From Prevotella denticola (GTDB taxonomy: Bacteria > Bacteroidota > Bacteroidia > Bacteroidales > Bacteroidaceae), in the NCBI RefSeq assembly GCF_900454835.1, contig NZ_UGTM01000001.1, positions 868,501 through 932,500 on the forward strand: a DNA stretch of 64,000 nucleotides, in the 5' to 3' direction. Below the pieces are notes generated by a model, which saw only the letters and a program-made list of their open reading frames with translations, had not been told where the DNA came from and made no database searches. Every line of letters begins with the position of its first letter. Within the stretch, counting starts at the first letter, position 1. This document shows, piece by piece, positions 1 to 10,860 of this stretch. A program made the translations under genes and the position numbers.

Positions 1-30
1 TTTTGTCAGGTAAATTTGCTTATCTCGTAT

Positions 31-38
31 TATTTTTG
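31..38 (+). promoter_or_regulatory. Putative -7 promoter element for the LysE-type gene
   Basis: TATTTTTG followed by CA matches the Bacteroidota -7 consensus TAnnTTTG. It lies about 25 nt before the ATG at 64. That argues against the in-frame TTG at 16 as the start. No convincing -33 TTG at the usual spacing was seen. Confidence 0.5.
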
Positions 39-63
39 CAATTTTGCACTCAAAATAACAAGC

Positions 64-738
64 ATGCAATTTCCTATTCAATTAGATATTCTGGATTTCA
101 TTTTCAAAGGCTTGCTGATTGGTATTATTGCGTCAGCACCGATGGGACCTGTCGGAATATTATGCATCCAGCGCACCTTGAACAAAGGACGCTGGTATGG
201 CTTCATAACGGGTATCGGAGCTGCCGTCAGCGACACGCTTTATGCGCTTGTTGTCGCTCTGGGCATGGGATTTATCGTCAGCTTCCTGAAGAACCCCACT
301 TACCAGCTTGTTCTCCAGATTTCAGGCAGCGTTATTCTTCTGCTCTTCGGCATCTACTGCTTCAAGTCCAACCCGATGAAAAAGATGCACCAGAGCGGGA
401 AGACCAAGGGAACGATTTTCCAGAATGGACTGACAGCATTCCTTGTAACCTTCTCAAACCCGTTGATTATCTTTCTTTTCATGGCGACTTTTGCCCAGTT
501 CGCCTTCATACAGCCCCACCGGATGTTTGAGACAATCCTTGGATTTACCTGTATACCCATTGGAGCATTGCTGTGGTGGTATGGACTGACCTGGCTGGTA
601 GACAAGATCCGGGGAAAATTTGATGTCAATGGGATTCTTATTATCAATAAGGTAATTGGAGCCATCGTGATTATATTTTCAATTATCATTCTGTTGGGAA
701 CAATATTCAATCTGTACCATCTCCCTTCATATTATTAG
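64..738 (+). CDS. LysE/RhtB-family amino-acid exporter
   Basis: Predicted inner-membrane exporter of 224 residues, the usual length of LysE/RhtB proteins, which pump out amino acids or derivatives using ion gradients. About six hydrophobic segments are visible. The family's N-terminal proline-glycine signature appears as SAPMGPVG at residues 24-31, inside the first helix. A longer reading from the TTG at 16 would add 16 residues, but a -7 promoter element overlaps that stretch, so the ATG at 64 is preferred. The gene stands alone, about 50 nt before the DUF4924 gene, with no hint of substrate from its neighbours. The family call is firm from topology and motif; the substrate is unknown. Confidence 0.8.
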   Translation: MQFPIQLDILDFIFKGLLIGIIASAPMGPVGILCIQRTLNKGRWYGFITGIGAAVSDTLYALVVALGMGFIVSFLKNPTYQLVLQISGSVILLLFGIYCFKSNPMKKMHQSGKTKGTIFQNGLTAFLVTFSNPLIIFLFMATFAQFAFIQPHRMFETILGFTCIPIGALLWWYGLTWLVDKIRGKFDVNGILIINKVIGAIVIIFSIIILLGTIFNLYHLPSYY

Positions 739-786
739 CAGGCGAGTTCACCGGATCGGATACGTTTTTAAAAATTAATTCACAAA

Positions 787-1395
787 ATGTTTGTTGCTAA
801 GGAATTAAGGAAAAAGAGCATAGCAGAATACCTGCTTTATATGTGGCAGATTGAAGATACCATCCGTGCCTACGGCTGTTCGCTGACACGAATTCGCAAA
901 GAGTACATCGAACAGTTCCAGTACACGGACGAACAGAAGGATGAGGAAGAGGACTGGTTCGGTGACCTTGTCCGCATGATGAACCAGGAAGGATGTCGGG
1001 AAAACGGACATCTGCAGATAAACAAGGTGCTCATGCAGGACCTGACGGAACTGCACACACAGCTGCTGCAATCGCCGAAGTTTCCGTTTTATTCTGCTGA
1101 ATACTACCGTGTGTTGCCTTTCATAGTTGAACTCAGAGGCAAGGCGAAACGTACGGCAGACAAGATGGCACGCACAAATGACGAACGTCTGAAGAGTGTC
1201 GCTTCACAACTGGGAGAAAGCGAGGTGGAAACCTGTTTCGACCTGCTTTATGGCGTGATGATGCTCCGCTTGCAAAAGAAAGAGATAACATCAGAGACGA
1301 CACGTGCCCTGAAAGAGATAACGACTTTCATCGGGATGCTGTCAGACTACTATATAAAAGACAAGGCAGAAGGACTGGACTTCGGCCAGGAATAA
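787..1395 (+). CDS. DUF4924 family protein
   Basis: A 202-residue soluble protein, rich in charged residues and predicted mostly helical, with no signal peptide or membrane span. The opening MFVAKELRKKSIAEYLLYMW and overall length match the Bacteroidota-specific DUF4924 family, whose role is not known. The central part (residues 50-60) is acidic. The stop codon is followed 12 nt later by the rfbD start, so the two are probably co-transcribed; this says little about function because DUF4924 genes sit next to varied housekeeping genes. I infer a cytoplasmic protein and assign no activity. Confidence 0.75.
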   Translation: MFVAKELRKKSIAEYLLYMWQIEDTIRAYGCSLTRIRKEYIEQFQYTDEQKDEEEDWFGDLVRMMNQEGCRENGHLQINKVLMQDLTELHTQLLQSPKFPFYSAEYYRVLPFIVELRGKAKRTADKMARTNDERLKSVASQLGESEVETCFDLLYGVMMLRLQKKEITSETTRALKEITTFIGMLSDYYIKDKAEGLDFGQE

Positions 1396-1407
1396 GGAAG
1401 AGAAACT

Positions 1408-2289
1408 ATGAACATTTTAGTAACAGGTGCCAATGGGCAGCTTGGCAATGAGATACAGCTTGTCTCCAGGCACAGCAAAGACCGCTATATCTTCACGGAT
1501 GTATGCGAGGGATATGCGAAGCTGGACATCACCAATCTGGAAGACATCCGCAGGATGGTGCATGAAAATAATGTTGAATGTATCATCAACTGTGCTGCAT
1601 GGACGAATGTCGACAAGGCCGAGACTGCCGGTGCAATTGTAGAGACACTCAATGCTATTGCGCCGGAGAATCTTGCAAGAGCTATGAAAGAAGTGAATGG
1701 GCTGCTTGTCCACATCAGTACGGACTACGTCTTCGGCGGCGACCCCTACAACACGCCCTGCAAAGAGGATATGAGAGGAACGCCGACCGGTGTCTACGGC
1801 CTTACCAAACTGCATGGCGAGGAGAAGATACGGGCGACCGGCGTAAAACATATCATCCTTCGCACAGCATGGCTTTACAGCGAGTTCGGGCATAACTTCG
1901 TCAAGACAATGATGAATCTGACCGCAACCAGGCCACAGTTGAAGGTTGTCTTCGACCAATGCGGTACACCGACCTATGCAGGCGACCTGGCTGAGGCAAT
2001 CTACGACATCGTTGAGAACCGCAAGTATGAAGGCAACAGCGGTATCTATCACTTCTCTAACGAAGGAGTATGCAGCTGGTACGACTTCACCATCAAGATT
2101 GCAGAACTTGCTGGTAATACAGCGTGTGACATACAACCTTGTCACAGCGACGAGTTCCCATCGCCTGTAAAGCGTCCGGCCTATTCGGTGCTTGACAAGA
2201 CAAAAATTAAAGAGACCTTCGGTATTAAGATTCCTTATTGGGTTGACTCACTGAAGAAATGCATGAAATCCTTGCAGGAACAAGGCTGA
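1408..2289 (+). CDS. rfbD: dTDP-4-dehydrorhamnose reductase
   Basis: Reduces dTDP-4-dehydro-L-rhamnose to dTDP-L-rhamnose with NAD(P)H, the last step of the activated rhamnose pathway that feeds O-antigen and capsule synthesis. The 293-residue protein starts with a Rossmann dinucleotide motif (GANGQLG, residues 7-13). It carries the short-chain dehydrogenase/reductase pair Y130 and K134 in VYGLTKLHGE, and the STDYVF block just before it. Length and motifs fit RmlD rather than an epimerase. The rmlA, rmlB and rmlC genes are not next to it, so the pathway must be scattered. It follows the DUF4924 gene by 12 nt. Confidence 0.9.
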   Translation: MNILVTGANGQLGNEIQLVSRHSKDRYIFTDVCEGYAKLDITNLEDIRRMVHENNVECIINCAAWTNVDKAETAGAIVETLNAIAPENLARAMKEVNGLLVHISTDYVFGGDPYNTPCKEDMRGTPTGVYGLTKLHGEEKIRATGVKHIILRTAWLYSEFGHNFVKTMMNLTATRPQLKVVFDQCGTPTYAGDLAEAIYDIVENRKYEGNSGIYHFSNEGVCSWYDFTIKIAELAGNTACDIQPCHSDEFPSPVKRPAYSVLDKTKIKETFGIKIPYWVDSLKKCMKSLQEQG

Positions 2290-2433
2290 CAAAAGAAGGT
2301 AAAAGATAATAGGAGGCAAGATATAGCCTGAAGTTCTGGAGGGGGGAGTCATCGCTTTCGCCTCCCAATACATTATAGAAGAGAAACTGCCGGCTTAATT
2401 TTTTTACTCCATTAACTCCCCAAATAAAAGCAA

Positions 2434-4002
2434 ATGAATGAAATAGAACGCAGGCGAACGTTCGCCATTATCTCTCACCCAGATGCCGGTAAGACTACAC
2501 TGACAGAGAAATTCCTTCTCTTCGGCGGTCAGATACAGGTTGCCGGTGCGGTCAAGAGCAATAAAATACGCAAGACAGCCACATCCGACTGGATGGATAT
2601 TGAAAAACAGCGCGGTATCTCCGTATCAACTTCCGTGATGGAGTTCGATTACGAGGGCTACAAGGTGAATATTCTTGACACCCCCGGTCACCAGGACTTT
2701 GCCGAAGATACTTACCGCACGTTGACTGCTGTAGACTCCGCCATCATCGTCGTAGACTCTGCCAAAGGTGTCGAGGCACAGACACGTAAGCTGATGGAGG
2801 TATGCCGTATGCGTAATACGCCCGTCATCATCTTCATCAACAAGATGGACCGCGAGGGCCGCGACCCATTCGATGTGCTGGATGAACTGGAAGAAGAACT
2901 CCAGATCAGCGTGCGTCCACTGTCATGGCCTATCGGACAGGGACAGCGTTTCAAGGGTGTATACAACATCTATGAACAGCAGCTGAACCTCTTCACGCCC
3001 AACAAACAGCGTGTGACTGAGAAGGTGGAGGTAGACATCAACTCAAAGGAACTGGATGCACAGGTCGGTGCAGACTTTGCCGGACAGCTTCGCAACGACC
3101 TCGAACTGGTCAACGGTGTCTATTCCGACTTTGATGTAGAAGCCTATCGACGTGCGGAGGTTGCACCGGTATTCTTCGGCTCTGCACTGAACAACTTCGG
3201 TGTACAGGAACTGCTCAACTGTTTCGTAGAAATCGCTCCCAGTCCACGTCCGACAAAAGCGGAAGAACGCATGGTAGAACCGACAGAGCCTAAGTTCACT
3301 GGCTTCATCTTCAAGATCACGGCTAATATCGACCCCAACCACCGCAGTTGCATCGCTTTCTGCAAGGTGTGCTCTGGAAAGTTCCAGCGTAACCAGCCTT
3401 ACCTGCACGTCCGCAACGGAAAGACAATGCGTTTCTCCTCCCCTACCCAGTTCATGGCACAGCGTAAGAGTACGGTCGAGGAGGCTTACCCAGGCGACAT
3501 CGTAGGTCTGCCGGACAATGGCGGTGTCTTCAAGATCGGCGATACACTGACCGAGGGAGAACAGATTCATTTCCGCGGTCTGCCGAGCTTCTCCCCTGAA
3601 CTGTTCAAGTATATTGAGAATGACGACCCCATGAAGTCCAAGCAGTTCCTCAAGGGTATCGAGCAGCTGATGAACGAGGGTGTAGCACAGTCGTTTGTCA
3701 ACCAGTTCAACAACCGCCGCATCGTCGGTACTGTCGGACAGCTTCAGTTCGAGGTTATCCAGTACCGGTTGGAACATGAGTACAATGCCAAATGCCGCTG
3801 GGAACCGGTACATCTCTACAAAGCCTGCTGGATAGAAGCGGATGACGAAACAGAGCTTGAGAACTTCAAAAAGCGCAAGTATCAGTATATGGCAAAGGAC
3901 AATGAAGGGCGTGATGTCTTCCTTGCCGACTCCGGCTATGTGCTAAGTATGGCACAGCAGGACTTTGAACACATCCGCTTCCACTTCACAAGTGAATTCT
4001 AA
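2434..4002 (+). CDS. prfC: Peptide chain release factor 3
   Basis: Translational GTPase that removes release factors 1 and 2 from the ribosome after peptide release. The 522-residue length is typical of RF3. The G1 loop (HPDAGKTT, residues 15-22), the switch II DTPGH and the NKMD specificity motif are all intact. The family-specific [15 protein letters not shown] block is present. EF-G-like domains II and III follow, ending near FHFTSEF. It is convergent with groEL and shares a strong bidirectional terminator with it. The ATG at 2434 is the only start that keeps the N-terminal [19 protein letters not shown] of the family. Confidence 0.95.
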   Translation: MNEIERRRTFAIISHPDAGKTTLTEKFLLFGGQIQVAGAVKSNKIRKTATSDWMDIEKQRGISVSTSVMEFDYEGYKVNILDTPGHQDFAEDTYRTLTAVDSAIIVVDSAKGVEAQTRKLMEVCRMRNTPVIIFINKMDREGRDPFDVLDELEEELQISVRPLSWPIGQGQRFKGVYNIYEQQLNLFTPNKQRVTEKVEVDINSKELDAQVGADFAGQLRNDLELVNGVYSDFDVEAYRRAEVAPVFFGSALNNFGVQELLNCFVEIAPSPRPTKAEERMVEPTEPKFTGFIFKITANIDPNHRSCIAFCKVCSGKFQRNQPYLHVRNGKTMRFSSPTQFMAQRKSTVEEAYPGDIVGLPDNGGVFKIGDTLTEGEQIHFRGLPSFSPELFKYIENDDPMKSKQFLKGIEQLMNEGVAQSFVNQFNNRRIVGTVGQLQFEVIQYRLEHEYNAKCRWEPVHLYKACWIEADDETELENFKKRKYQYMAKDNEGRDVFLADSGYVLSMAQQDFEHIRFHFTSEF

Positions 4003-4042
4003 GATACTTCCAGGAAATACATAAAAGGAAACATAAAAATCG

Positions 4043-4079
4043 AAAAAGGGAAGACACCAATCTGATGTCTTCCCTTTTT
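4043..4079. terminator. Bidirectional terminator between prfC and groEL
   Basis: A 14-bp perfect stem (arms 4043-4056 and 4066-4079) with a 9-nt loop. Each arm ends in a five-base A or T run, so the hairpin can terminate transcripts arriving from either convergent gene. Confidence 0.85.
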
Positions 4080-4102
4080 ATATGTCATGTTTGAAATGCC
4101 GA

Positions 4103-5746
<1,644 letters not shown>

Positions 5747-5853
5747 TTATTAAACTTTATGATATGTTTCTTTCTGATTGTACTGAAAGCCCGGGAGAGT
5801 CAGTAGTCTTTCCGTATCCTCCTCTTTCAGAGGGCAGAAAAGGACATCTATTC

Positions 5854-6123
5854 CTATTCTACTACTGCCAATACGTCGCTCTGACGCATCATCAGGTATT
5901 TCTCTCCTTCACTTTCCAATTCTGTGCCGGCATACTTCCCATAGAGGACTTCATCGCCAACCTTGAGAATCATTTCCTCATCCTTGGTACCGTTGCCGAC
6001 GGCAACAATCTTGCCACGCTGTGGCTTTTCCTTGGCCGTATCCGGAATGATAATGCCACCAACTTTTTCTTCTGCCTGTGCCGGAAGCACGAGGACTCTG
6101 TCTGCTAAAGGTTTAATTGTCAT
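5854..6123 (-). CDS. groS: Co-chaperonin GroES (10 kDa subunit)
   Basis: Heptameric lid of the GroEL cage. The 89-residue protein starts [12 protein letters not shown] and has the mobile loop region with [17 protein letters not shown] and the roof loop around YAGTE. An upstream in-frame TTG at 6129 would add two residues; the ATG at 6123 gives the standard family N-terminus. It is the first gene of the groES-groEL pair. Its upstream region runs to 6561 and is shared with the divergent AlkD-like gene. I found no CIRCE inverted repeat there, so heat-shock control, if any, must use another mechanism. Confidence 0.95.
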   Translation of the reverse strand: MTIKPLADRVLVLPAQAEEKVGGIIIPDTAKEKPQRGKIVAVGNGTKDEEMILKVGDEVLYGKYAGTELESEGEKYLMMRQSDVLAVVE

Positions 6124-6373
6124 AATCAATCTATTTTTAGTTCTAATCTGTCTTTTTTGTCCTACTGATGATGTAGTTTCGCCTTACCTTATACGAAAAG
6201 CGTGCCAAAGCGCCGTACTGGTATGTTCCGGAAACGCTTCTGCCAAACTGTCAGTCTGCTTTGATGTACGGGTATAGGCCTTCTACAAATTCCACATTGA
6301 ACTTTTGTTATATGAATATTGGGACCAGTAGATAATTAATGGGGATTATCATTTACCTCACTTTACTGTCAGT

Positions 6374-6461
6374 GTGCCGAGGGTAAACACGAATAGTGTT
6401 GAGGGTGTACACCCATGGTGTCAAGGCTTAGTACGGATCATGTTAAGCATTATAAGAATCG
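6374..6461. repeat. Degenerate tandem array, 22-bp period (four units)
   Basis: Units start at 6374, 6396, 6418 and 6440. The first two are the clearest: both begin GTG, then (C/T)YGAGGGT, and carry an ACAC at the same place. Units three and four keep GTGT(C/T)AAGG and ATGTTAAG. The period is not a multiple of three and no reading frame spans it. It lies in the groES/AlkD intergenic region. A second array with the same period follows the AlkD-like gene at 7337. Confidence 0.5.
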
Positions 6462-6524
6462 GATAGAAGTAGTTTGAAATACTACAACGGTGACTTTTGA
6501 AACCTGCTTATAAAGAAAAAACAT

Positions 6525-6532
6525 TATCTTTG
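6525..6532 (+). promoter_or_regulatory. Putative -7 element for the AlkD-like gene
   Basis: TATCTTTG followed by CA matches the Bacteroidota -7 consensus and lies 29 nt before the ATG at 6562. A TTTTG at 6495-6499 is somewhat far for a -33 box. Confidence 0.6.
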
Positions 6533-6561
6533 CAACCAGAAGAATTAAATGGAACTGGAAT

Positions 6562-7269
6562 ATGAAACCTACGATAGAAATGATTACCGCTGAGCTCCGG
6601 AAACTGTCCACTGCAGAGAAAAGGGAGGTTTTTCCGAGATTCTTCAAGGCCGGGAAAGGTGAGTATGGCGAAGGCGACCGATTCTTGGGCGTTACCGTAC
6701 CGAATGTCCGCTCTGTTGCCCGGCTGCACAAAGATATTGCTTTTGCTGACATCCGGGAGCTGATGCTGTCTGAATGGCATGAGGCAAGGCTTTGCGCCTT
6801 GCTGATCATGGTGGAGAAAAGCAAGAAGAAAGACGAAGTCTTACGCCGGCAGCTTTTTGAGCTTTACCTCTCTCTGACCGCACGAATCAACAACTGGGAC
6901 CTCGTTGACCTGTCCTGTCGTTTCATCGTAGGCGAATACCTGCTTGATAAGCCGCATGACATTCTTTACAGGTTAGCCCGCAGCCCCCTGCTATGGGACA
7001 ATCGCATCGCCATAGTTTCCACCTATGCCTTCATACGCAAGGGGCAACTGGAGGACACATACGCTCTGGGGGACCTGATGATGCACCACACGCACGACCT
7101 CATGCACAAAGCTATCGGGTGGATGCTCCGTGAGGCAGGCAAAAGGGATCCGGAACGTCTCTATGACTATGTCTTGAGTCACCGTGCAGAGATGCCGCGC
7201 ACCATGTTGCGCTATGCCATCGAAAAGTTTTCCCCACAAGAACGGTCTATACTTATGCGGCGTACGTAA
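6562..7269 (+). CDS. AlkD-like DNA alkylation repair protein
   Basis: A 235-residue all-helical HEAT-like protein of the AlkD/DNA alkylation repair family, which includes glycosylases that remove bulky or cationic alkylated bases without base flipping. Family features visible are FPRFFKAGKGEYGEGDRFLG near residues 22-41 and VPNVRSVAR just after. NNWDLVDLSCRFIVGEYL in the middle matches the NWDLVD hallmark, and WMLREAGKRDPERLYDYV lies near the C-terminus. Length is typical. It stands alone between two 22-bp-period repeat arrays and is convergent with htpG. The family call is firm; substrate range cannot be read from sequence. Confidence 0.88.
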   Translation: MKPTIEMITAELRKLSTAEKREVFPRFFKAGKGEYGEGDRFLGVTVPNVRSVARLHKDIAFADIRELMLSEWHEARLCALLIMVEKSKKKDEVLRRQLFELYLSLTARINNWDLVDLSCRFIVGEYLLDKPHDILYRLARSPLLWDNRIAIVSTYAFIRKGQLEDTYALGDLMMHHTHDLMHKAIGWMLREAGKRDPERLYDYVLSHRAEMPRTMLRYAIEKFSPQERSILMRRT

Positions 7270-7336
7270 CCTAATAAAGGACGGATTCGCACAAATCATA
7301 CGTACAGACTCTACTCTACACCACCTTGGCAATAAA

Positions 7337-7424
7337 TTGGCGACACTGTACCAAAAGATTGGAAGTACACGCTCAAAAGATTGCTAATACAGTACCAAAA
7401 GATTGGCAACACCATGCCGAAGGC
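7337..7424. repeat. Tandem array, 22-bp period (four units)
   Basis: Units begin at 7337, 7359, 7381 and 7403. All begin TTG(G/C). Units one to three end in CAAAAGA, and units one and three have GTAC at unit positions 12-15. The pattern is TTGG-N7-GTAC-CAAAAGA. An imperfect extra half unit (TTGGCAATAAA) precedes it at 7326. It lies after the AlkD-like gene and before the htpG terminator. The same TTGG/GTAC spacing recurs at 37982. Confidence 0.75.
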
Positions 7425-7468
7425 TGACAATTCAGATGACAATGTCTCTTCCAGCTGCTGCATAAACG

Positions 7469-7512
7469 AAAGAGCCACAGGGCTGTTGGACATAACAGGC
7501 CTGTGGCTCTTT
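7469..7512. terminator. Terminator between the AlkD-like gene and htpG
   Basis: A 12-bp perfect stem (AAAGAGCCACAG at 7469-7480 with its complement at 7501-7512), 20-nt loop, A/T at both bases. It sits about 57 nt beyond the htpG stop codon and can serve both convergent genes. Confidence 0.75.
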
Positions 7513-7568
7513 ACCGCATTGATTCTCATTAAAATTTCCAGTATGGAAGATGCTTCTCTGCCAACGGA

Positions 7569-9623
7569 CTACTTGATCATGCTGACCGAACGTTTGAGAA
7601 ATCCGTCGAGAGCCTCTCCTTGCAGCATACCGTTCTGCAGCAGTGCCAGATCGATAAGCTGGTGGATAACCTCGTTACCCTTGGCATATGCGGCCACAAT
7701 GGCTTTTTGCTTATCCTTAAGTTCAGAGACTGACTTCTGCGTATTCTGCATATCGTCTTTCTCCTCCTGGGTGAGTTCCTCCGACTTCTTCTTGTCCTGC
7801 GACTGATGCAGGGCTGCAAGACGTGCTTCCTGTCCTTTCAGTTCACTTGCAACCGGCTTCAGTTCGTCTTCTGTATTGGCGGTCATGTCGTCGAGTACCT
7901 TCTTGACTAATGGATGGTCGGCATTCAGGACAAGATTGTAAGAGTCTGGGAGCTGCGCATAGAACCCCATTCCCTGCTGGAACCGGCTCATTTCCTTCAT
8001 ACGCCGCATATATTCGTTCTGCGTGATGAGAACCGGCTGGAAGCCCTCCCCAAGCGACTGGACATCAACTGTGAACTCGGCTTTTTCTATCTTTGGCATC
8101 TGGGATCTGAATGCCTCTGACAGATTGGCAGTCTCGTTCGCAGACAGGTTGTTCTTCGGTGCGTCTTCTTTCTGGATGATACGGTCTACAACGTCAGAAT
8201 CAACACGTACATAACGTGTCTTTTCCTGTTTCTGTTCGAGCATGGAAAGTGTCGGCACATCCAGCTGTCCGCTTGCATCGATGACACTGTACCCCTTCTG
8301 TCTGGCAGCCTCGATGTAGCTGTACTGTTCCTCCTTGTTGGTTGTATAAAGGTTGACGAGGAATCCTTCCTTGTCGGTCTGATTATCTTTCACGAGGGTC
8401 TTGTACTCCTCAAAGGTGAAATACTTTCCTTCGGTATCTTTCAGAAGTGCGAAGTCTTTGGCACGGTCGTAGAAGTCAGATTCGGAGAGCATTCCATAAT
8501 TGATGAAAAGTTTCAGGTCATCCCATTTTTCTTCATACTCCTTACGGTTCTCCTTGAAAATACTCTGCAGACGGTCTGCCACTTTCTTGGTAATGTAAGT
8601 TGCAATCTTCTTTACATTGGCATCACTCTGCAAATAACTTCGGCTGACATTCAGCGGTATGTCAGGTGAGTCGATGACACCATGCAGCAGGGTAAGGAAC
8701 TCAGGAACGATGCCTTCAACCTGATCGGTTACAAACACCTGGTTGCAATAGAGTTGAATCTTATTACGCTGCAGTTCGATGTTATTCTTCACACGAGGGA
8801 AGTAAAGGATACCCGTGAGGTTGAAGGGATAGTCAACATTCAGATGAATCCAGAACAGCGGTTCGTCGTTCATTGGGAAAAGCGTGCGATAGAAGCTCTT
8901 GTAGTCTTCGTCCTTCAGGCTGGACGGGGCCTTTACCCACAGTGGCTCGACGGCGTTGATTACATTGTCCTCGTCTGTCTCAACATTTTTTCCATCCTTC
9001 CACTCTGTCTTCTTGCCAAAGACAACAGGTACAGCCATGAACTTGCAGTATTTGTTCAGCAGCTCCTCAATCTTCGATTTCTGCAGAAACTCCTTGCAGT
9101 CATCATCGATGTAAAGCACGATGTCGCTGCCCCGGTCTGCCTTTTCTGCATCCTCTATCGAATATTCGGGACTTCCGTCACAGCTCCATTTAACAGCCTT
9201 GCTGCCTTCTTTGTAGCTTTTTGTGATGATTTCGACCTTCTTTGAAACCATGAAGGAAGAATAGAAGCCAAGACCGAAATGTCCGATGATGGCCTCAGCC
9301 TTGTCCTGATACTTTTCAAGGAAATCATTGACACCGGAGAAAGCTATCTGGTTGATATACTTGTCAATCTCCTCTGCTGTCATACCGATGCCACGGTCAC
9401 TGATGGTCAGTGTGCCGGCTTTCTCATCCAGGCTGATGCGGACACTCAGGTCACCCAGTTCACCCTTGAAGTCGCCGGTTGCAGCAAGTGTCTTCAGTTT
9501 CTGCGTGGCATCGACGGCGTTTGACACCATCTCACGAAGGAAGATGTCATGGTCGGAATACAAAAACTTTTTGATGACGGGGAAGATGTTCTCTGTCGTA
9601 ACCCCGATATTTCCTTTTTGCAT
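7569..9623 (-). CDS. htpG: Molecular chaperone HtpG (Hsp90)
   Basis: Cytoplasmic ATP-dependent Hsp90 homologue. From the chosen ATG it has 684 residues. The N-terminal GHKL ATPase domain shows the E-N pair in FLREMVSNAVDATQKL, DRGIGM, and GHFGLGFYSSFMVS (the ATP lid). Middle and C-terminal dimerisation domains follow. The frame stays open 33 nt further upstream to an earlier ATG, but MQKGNIGVTTENIFPVIKKF is the family start, so 9623 is preferred. It is convergent with the AlkD-like gene. A charged segment near the C-terminus (residues about 610-640) is unremarkable for the family. Confidence 0.95.
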   Translation of the reverse strand: MQKGNIGVTTENIFPVIKKFLYSDHDIFLREMVSNAVDATQKLKTLAATGDFKGELGDLSVRISLDEKAGTLTISDRGIGMTAEEIDKYINQIAFSGVNDFLEKYQDKAEAIIGHFGLGFYSSFMVSKKVEIITKSYKEGSKAVKWSCDGSPEYSIEDAEKADRGSDIVLYIDDDCKEFLQKSKIEELLNKYCKFMAVPVVFGKKTEWKDGKNVETDEDNVINAVEPLWVKAPSSLKDEDYKSFYRTLFPMNDEPLFWIHLNVDYPFNLTGILYFPRVKNNIELQRNKIQLYCNQVFVTDQVEGIVPEFLTLLHGVIDSPDIPLNVSRSYLQSDANVKKIATYITKKVADRLQSIFKENRKEYEEKWDDLKLFINYGMLSESDFYDRAKDFALLKDTEGKYFTFEEYKTLVKDNQTDKEGFLVNLYTTNKEEQYSYIEAARQKGYSVIDASGQLDVPTLSMLEQKQEKTRYVRVDSDVVDRIIQKEDAPKNNLSANETANLSEAFRSQMPKIEKAEFTVDVQSLGEGFQPVLITQNEYMRRMKEMSRFQQGMGFYAQLPDSYNLVLNADHPLVKKVLDDMTANTEDELKPVASELKGQEARLAALHQSQDKKKSEELTQEEKDDMQNTQKSVSELKDKQKAIVAAYAKGNEVIHQLIDLALLQNGMLQGEALDGFLKRSVSMIK

Positions 9624-9738
9624 AGCAATGTTGTTTGTTTTTTCTATTTTCATCATTGCTTATTGCAAACTTCGTGCCATGATAGGACATGAGGAGCAAA
9701 ACGGTATAGAGCCCCCCTTTGCTTTCAGGTCTTCCACG

Positions 9739-10737
9739 TCATTTGTCATGGCGGAGTATCGCATCGCGGCACTCTTCCATCAGCCATTTCGGAGTACTTG
9801 TCGCACCACAGATTCCTACAGTCTGAACACCGTCAAACCAACTCATGTCGATTTCGTCTGCACTCTCTACCTGATGGGAATTTGGATTTACTCCTAAACA
9901 TTCATGGAAAAGCACCTTGCCATTCGAACTCTTGCGGCCAGCCACAAAGAGAATCAGATCGTGACGAGCAGCGAAAGCCGAAATATTCGGCATACGGTTA
10001 GCCACCTGCCGGCAGATGGTATCGAAGCTCTGGAACCTGGCATCGGGTGAGATGTGGTCTTGGATATACTGGATGATCCTATGGAACTCGTCCAGGCTCT
10101 TCGTCGTCTGTGAATAAAGAAAGATGTCATGGTTGAAGTCCAAGTTCTTCACATCCTCAAACTTTTCTATCACAATAGCATGGCTATGCGTCTGCCCTAC
10201 GAGGCCCAGTACTTCCGCATGACCGTTCTTGCCGAAGATGACAATGGAGGATGCAGCCCCCACCTGATTCTTGGAAATGGAAGTAGAGCCTAAATAAGCT
10301 GGACTATCTTCCTGTTCTTTATTTGTTGATTGAGAATCTAAGCATTGAGCTGCAGCAGTCTTATTCTTTTCCGACGAACTATCAGAAGTCTGACGGCGTT
10401 TCTCATACTGTGTTTTGATGCGTCGCTGGAGAGCAAGTACCACCGGGCAGGTCGCATCGATGATTTCTATGTTGTTACGTCTGGCAAGTTCGTAGGTCTC
10501 CGGAGGCTCACCATGTGCGCGCAGCAAGACCTTCACATCATGAAGTTTATGCATCTGCTCATGATTGATAGTGATGAGGCCCTTCTTTGTAAGACGTTCC
10601 ACTTCCATGCTGTTATGTACAATGTCGCCTAAGCAATAGAGCTTCGTACCCTTTGCCAGTTCTTCTTCAGCTTTCTTGATGGCAGTGGTCACACCGAAGC
10701 AGAAACCGCTGCCATTGTCTATTTCTATTTGAAGCAT
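9739..10737 (-). CDS. ispH: 4-hydroxy-3-methylbut-2-enyl diphosphate reductase with an internal insertion
   Basis: Last enzyme of the MEP isoprenoid pathway, an iron-sulfur reductase making IPP and DMAPP. The three cluster cysteines are recognisable: in GFCFGV near residue 13, in DATCPVV near residue 98, and in FDTICRQVAN. LLRAHGEPP and CLGDIVHN are also intact. At 332 residues it is about 40 longer than usual. The excess is one low-complexity Ser/Thr/Gln/Lys-rich stretch at about residues 118-160, between the KTQYEK helix and SIVIFGKNGHAEV. No frameshift is evident. Function is probably kept, because all catalytic motifs lie outside the insertion. Confidence 0.92.
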   Translation of the reverse strand: MLQIEIDNGSGFCFGVTTAIKKAEEELAKGTKLYCLGDIVHNSMEVERLTKKGLITINHEQMHKLHDVKVLLRAHGEPPETYELARRNNIEIIDATCPVVLALQRRIKTQYEKRRQTSDSSSEKNKTAAAQCLDSQSTNKEQEDSPAYLGSTSISKNQVGAASSIVIFGKNGHAEVLGLVGQTHSHAIVIEKFEDVKNLDFNHDIFLYSQTTKSLDEFHRIIQYIQDHISPDARFQSFDTICRQVANRMPNISAFAARHDLILFVAGRKSSNGKVLFHECLGVNPNSHQVESADEIDMSWFDGVQTVGICGATSTPKWLMEECRDAILRHDK

Positions 10738-10860
10738 ATTTCAATTTTAGGAGTTAAAAGTGATAAGGAAGTTAAAGACAAACGATATGTCAACTGCTTT
10801 TGGAGATGAAGGAGTAAGAGGAGCCTGGACAACACCTCTTACTACTTTTCATTTTGACCA

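Noticed and set aside
6124-6300. CIRCE operator for HrcA upstream of groES
   Set aside because: The TTAGCACTC-N9-GAGTGCTAA pattern was not found.
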